Positions 61,129 through 64,000 of a DNA stretch of 64,000 nt are shown piece after piece; positions within the stretch are counted from its first letter, which is position 1; each line of letters begins with the position of its first letter. The stretch comes from Burkholderia sp. Bp9142 (GTDB lineage Bacteria; Pseudomonadota; Gammaproteobacteria; Burkholderiales; Burkholderiaceae). The DNA lies in NCBI RefSeq assembly GCF_003853415.1, contig NZ_QTPP01000003.1, forward strand, positions 186,001-250,000, in the 5' to 3' direction. A program made the translations under genes and the position numbers. The notes beneath the pieces were generated by a model, which made no database searches, was not told the DNA's origin, and saw only the letters and a list, made by a program, of their open reading frames with translations.

Positions 61129-61188
61129 CTGAATCGTTCAGGCCGCGTTAGCGGATCCGCGTCCCCCTTGGCTTACATGCTCAGATTC

Positions 61189-62676
61189 CTATGCAAACTC
61201 CCGCTCTTCCACTTTCTCTTTGAACGAATCCGTTTTACTGGTCGGGGCCGCCTCACAAGCACCGTAGTTGTAACCGCCATAGCGCGCGAACATTTGAATG
61301 TCGTTCCCTCCGAGGCGACGCTTTTGCAACGCGTATGCTCGAGCGGATTCGGAGAGGAAAAACCTATGTTCGCCGTGATCCGACTCCACACTCAGCAACG
61401 ACTTCTCGGTCAGTTCAGCAACGCCGCTGGCAACGTCAGACGGCTTATACGTCGTATCACACACTAGCGCGCGCAACGCGTCGAAAGTAAAAGCACTTTC
61501 GAATGCCGCAGCGTGACCAAACAGTTTCTGACTTGATGGGCTCAGCGACGCAAAGCTCCAGTCGAAGCTGGCCCGTAACGTCTGGTGGTGCGCAAGAGCG
61601 GTCCTGTATCCCTGCGTCAGCAATGCGAATCGATCGTCGAGAAATCCGTGAACCCCTCGAACGCCCAATGCACCGACACGTCTGACTGCCATTTCGATCG
61701 CCAAAGGATTACCGTCGAGTCGACGACAAATATCCCCAACGAGATGGGCGCTTTTTCTTAAAGCATCAACGTCGCAACCTGACTGTTGCGCGCGCTGCAA
61801 GAACATTTGCACTGCCGCACAATCCAGAACCTCGGTGGTGGATGAACCCGGGAGTGACACATCGAGCGGGGGTACCTGGAAGACGACCTCACCTCGTACC
61901 CGCAACGGTTCGCGGCTCGTTACGAGTACCTGCAAGTTGTTACGCCGCATGCCAAGTAAATCGACAAGTCGAGCGACCGCATCGATGACGTGCTCTGCGT
62001 TGTCTAGCACTAGTAGAGTGCGGTCTTGCGGCAAAGCTGCGACTAGCTCGTCGATCCCCGACCTGTCGTCCCGTATCGACAGGCCGAATGCCGTAGCAAC
62101 CTTTTGCAAAACCGTTTCCGGAGAGGCAGCAGCGGCAAGCTTGACGAACCGTGTGATATCAAAGCGGCCACATGCCGCCGCATGAGCAACTTCCATTGCT
62201 GCGCTTGTTTTCCCGACTCCACCGGCGCCCACCAGTGTCAATATATGCGTCGTGTCCAGTAGTGCCGCGATATTGGAGATCAGTCTGTCGCGTCCCGTGA
62301 GTGCCCGGTGCCGTAGCGGGATATCGCCGTCGCCCTGCCTGGCTGGCGTAGCCACCGTCAAATTCGCGCCGGGGGCCTGCCTTTGCGTTAGCAGGTAACC
62401 GCGACCGGGTACGGTCAAGATCAGGTCGCGCTGCGGCCCGAGCAATTTTCGCAACGCGGAAAGGTGCACATGCAGATTGTTTTCTTCAACGACCGTTCCG
62501 GGCCAGACCGCGTCCATCAATTCATCTTTCGTTACGAGACGTCCCGCCGCTGACAAAAGTACTGCGAGCACGTCAAAGGCACGCGAACCGACATGGATAG
62601 TCTCCCCATTACGTCGCAATGAGCGCGTCGACAAATCGACTTCGAGTGTGCCTAGCAACATGGCATCAGGCCTCAT
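61189..62676 (-). CDS. Winged-helix STAND ATPase regulator
   Basis: A 495-residue protein. Residues about 1-100 are an OmpR/CadC-type winged helix (SRAFDVLAVLLSAAGRLVTKDELMDAVWPG, NNLHVHLSALRKLLG, VPGRGYLL). An NB-ARC-like ATPase follows: Walker A VGAGGVGKTSAA, Walker B LLVLDNAEH, sensor VTSREPLRV, then a helical region (CRRLDGNPLAIEMA). This is the EmbR/AfsR/LuxR-STAND-like regulator plan, but the C-terminal sensor repeats are short or absent. Its start overlaps the PhzF-family stop, so the two are probably co-expressed. Confidence 0.8.
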   Translation of the reverse strand: MRPDAMLLGTLEVDLSTRSLRRNGETIHVGSRAFDVLAVLLSAAGRLVTKDELMDAVWPGTVVEENNLHVHLSALRKLLGPQRDLILTVPGRGYLLTQRQAPGANLTVATPARQGDGDIPLRHRALTGRDRLISNIAALLDTTHILTLVGAGGVGKTSAAMEVAHAAACGRFDITRFVKLAAAASPETVLQKVATAFGLSIRDDRSGIDELVAALPQDRTLLVLDNAEHVIDAVARLVDLLGMRRNNLQVLVTSREPLRVRGEVVFQVPPLDVSLPGSSTTEVLDCAAVQMFLQRAQQSGCDVDALRKSAHLVGDICRRLDGNPLAIEMAVRRVGALGVRGVHGFLDDRFALLTQGYRTALAHHQTLRASFDWSFASLSPSSQKLFGHAAAFESAFTFDALRALVCDTTYKPSDVASGVAELTEKSLLSVESDHGEHRFFLSESARAYALQKRRLGGNDIQMFARYGGYNYGACEAAPTSKTDSFKEKVEEREFA

Positions 62677-63538
62677 CAATCAGACAAACCGGGCCACTGA
62701 GCCAGCAACCCCTGCTTTCATCGGCCGGATCGCGGAAGTTCACCGTAATCGCGGACGGACGTCCCATCGCCACGCCCTGACGCACGACGACGCCGCGTAC
62801 GCCCCGGGCGACGAGCCCATGGCGATGCGCGCCGAACAGCAGCGCTGCCGCTGCGATGCCGGTCGCCGCGTCCTCCGGATAGCCGGATGCGCGCGGGAAT
62901 TGCCGTGCCTCAAACACGTGCGGTGCATCAGGATCGTACGAAAACGGATACAGACCGGTCGACGACAGGGCGTCGCATAAGGCTTTGACGAGGTCCAGCT
63001 TCGGCGTGATCGCATTCAGCCGTGAGGTCGTGCGGACCGGCACCAGCGTTTTGGTGCGGCTCGTCGTCGCGTTGACGATGCCGAGAGGCAGCAGATCGCT
63101 CGCATCAAGGTTCAATGCATCGAGTGTTCTGGCGATCAGCGCCGCGTCAATGACCGGCTCGACGCGTCCCGCAGGCTGGCTGACTTCGATCCGCGCGTCG
63201 GACGGGTCGTACCGTGCCTCGACACTGCCGCTCAGCGACTCGATCAGCGCCGTGTTCGTGCACCAGGCGCCGGTGTGACGCAGCAGCCACAATGCGCCCA
63301 GCGCCGCGTGTCCGCACATCTCCATTTCGTGGTCGGGCACAAAAAAGCGGAAGCGGAAATCGTGGCGCGGGTCGACGGCGCGCATCACAAACCCGCTTTC
63401 CAGGCCATACGCGCGGGCCACGTCTTTCATTTGCGCCTCGGACCAGCCGTTCGCGTCGAGCGCAATCGGGGCCGGATTGCCGCCTTCGTCTGTGGTGGAA
63501 AATACTCGTACAAGTCGTACTCGTTGTACGATGCTCAT
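62666..63538 (-). CDS. PhzF-family isomerase/epimerase-like protein
   Basis: A 290-residue PhzF protein: LVRVFSTTDEGGNPAPIAL, LESGFVMR with the catalytic Glu 47 (of the E-T/S-F type), MCGHAALGALWLL and YPEDAATGIAAAAL. Members catalyse double-bond or epimerisation steps on small acids; the substrate here is unknown. Divergent from an AraC gene and coupled to a STAND regulator. Confidence 0.85.
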   Translation of the reverse strand: MSIVQRVRLVRVFSTTDEGGNPAPIALDANGWSEAQMKDVARAYGLESGFVMRAVDPRHDFRFRFFVPDHEMEMCGHAALGALWLLRHTGAWCTNTALIESLSGSVEARYDPSDARIEVSQPAGRVEPVIDAALIARTLDALNLDASDLLPLGIVNATTSRTKTLVPVRTTSRLNAITPKLDLVKALCDALSSTGLYPFSYDPDAPHVFEARQFPRASGYPEDAATGIAAAALLFGAHRHGLVARGVRGVVVRQGVAMGRPSAITVNFRDPADESRGCWLSGPVCLIDEA

Positions 63539-63747
63539 GCGCTTGTTCCCTAACTCATCCCGCCTATCGGGTTGCCGCCTTTTGTGAAGCTAGCGCGAAG
63601 GCCAGCCCGTCGTCCCTCGCAGCATGCACGATCGGCGGTTTTTCTTCGCTTCCATTTGGGACGGAACATACTCACTATTGGGCCATGGCGGTTGCGTTAG
63701 CGTGTTGCCGCAATCCACCCGACACTCCCAAGTCGCAGGTTCTCCTC

Positions 63748-64000
63748 ATGTTTTATCAAACGTCTAAATCGCACATTCCCGCCGACCGCGTGGCCGCGAC
63801 CTGTCGCATCACGATGGCCGATTACGTGACGTCGTGGCACGAGCATGAAGAGTTCATGTTCCTGCTGCCCCATCAAGGCGCGCTGACGCTGACTTCGGAG
63901 CGTTCGAAGCACGCGCAGCGCATCAGCGCCGGCGTGCTTGCGATGGTTCCGGCCGGGATTTTTCACGACACGGCGAGCAATCGCGGAGAGCATTGCCATA
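63748..64000 (+). CDS. AraC-family regulator, N-terminal part (cut by window edge)
   Basis: A frame open from ATG 63748 to the window end. SWHEHEEFMFLLPHQG and AGVLAMVPAGIFHDTASN form the cupin-like sensor half of an AraC regulator; the HTH lies beyond the window. Divergent from the PhzF gene, which it may control. GGTTCTCCTC precedes the ATG and gives no clear ribosome site. Confidence 0.7.
   Translation, partial: MFYQTSKSHIPADRVAATCRITMADYVTSWHEHEEFMFLLPHQGALTLTSERSKHAQRISAGVLAMVPAGIFHDTASNRGEHCH

Overview
The window looks like a chromosomal segment of a Burkholderia cepacia complex bacterium. Most genes have the very GC-rich codon use of that group (third positions almost always G or C). 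The dgdA/dgdR pair matches, as I remember them, the 2,2-dialkylglycine decarboxylase and regulator first described from B. cepacia, and the livJHMGF, mms valine-degradation and DUF4148/DUF2946/DUF2917 neighbours are typical Burkholderiaceae content. All identifications were made by reading translations and motifs; no search was run.

Region 1 (1-8260) is an accessory block with visibly lower GC and different codon use. It holds a tight co-directional cassette of seven genes, with an eighth, partial one at the left edge: a GNAT-like protein, an alpha/beta hydrolase, a radical SAM enzyme of the HydE/PylB/BioB type, a stand-alone adenylation enzyme, a carrier-protein/2OG-Fe(II) oxygenase fusion, an aspartyl/asparaginyl beta-hydroxylase-like oxygenase and a stand-alone fragment of a GyrB-type ATPase domain. 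It ends in a perfect 23-bp hairpin. The genes read as a small biosynthetic pathway that activates an amino or carboxylic acid, loads it on a carrier and oxidises it, possibly with a gyrase-like self-protection protein. I do not recognise this cassette as a described pathway; it is the best candidate here for an undescribed system. A SymE-like toxin gene with a small basic ORF in front follows.

Region 2 (8500-21800) returns to core-like composition: an exported hypothetical protein, the complete branched-chain amino-acid ABC transporter livJHMGF, an AraC remnant behind a DUF4148 gene, a LuxR-type regulator, divergent dgdA/dgdR, tRNA-Leu(GAG), a leucine-rich-repeat protein kinase and a LysE-type exporter.

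Region 3 (21860-31400) has a copper-handling operon (DUF2946, CopC, PCu(A)C, small membrane protein), an SRPBCC protein, a 2Fe-2S ferredoxin, an AcoR-like sigma-54 activator whose leader carries five tandem 48-bp hairpin repeats, an NCS2 purine permease and several small hypothetical genes.

Region 4 (31400-48300) has an operon for an M24 peptidase, a hydrolase-SDR fusion and a PF10118 protein; an exported HAD phosphatase; a slipin/NfeD pair; and the valine-catabolic mms locus. In that locus an AraC regulator lies divergent from acyl-CoA dehydrogenase, acyl-CoA ligase, mmsA, mmsB, enoyl-CoA hydratase and 3-hydroxyisobutyryl-CoA hydrolase, which together take isobutyryl-CoA to propionyl-CoA.

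Region 5 (48300-64000) has a LysR/MFS pair, a macA-macB-outer-membrane-factor efflux operon, two decayed genes (an internally deleted methyltransferase and a frameshifted XRE regulator), an HD hydrolase, an HdeD-like/cysteine-peptidase-like fusion, an RNase T2, an isochorismatase-fold protein, and a lower-GC islet with a winged-helix STAND regulator coupled to a PhzF-family gene. A divergent AraC gene is cut by the window end.
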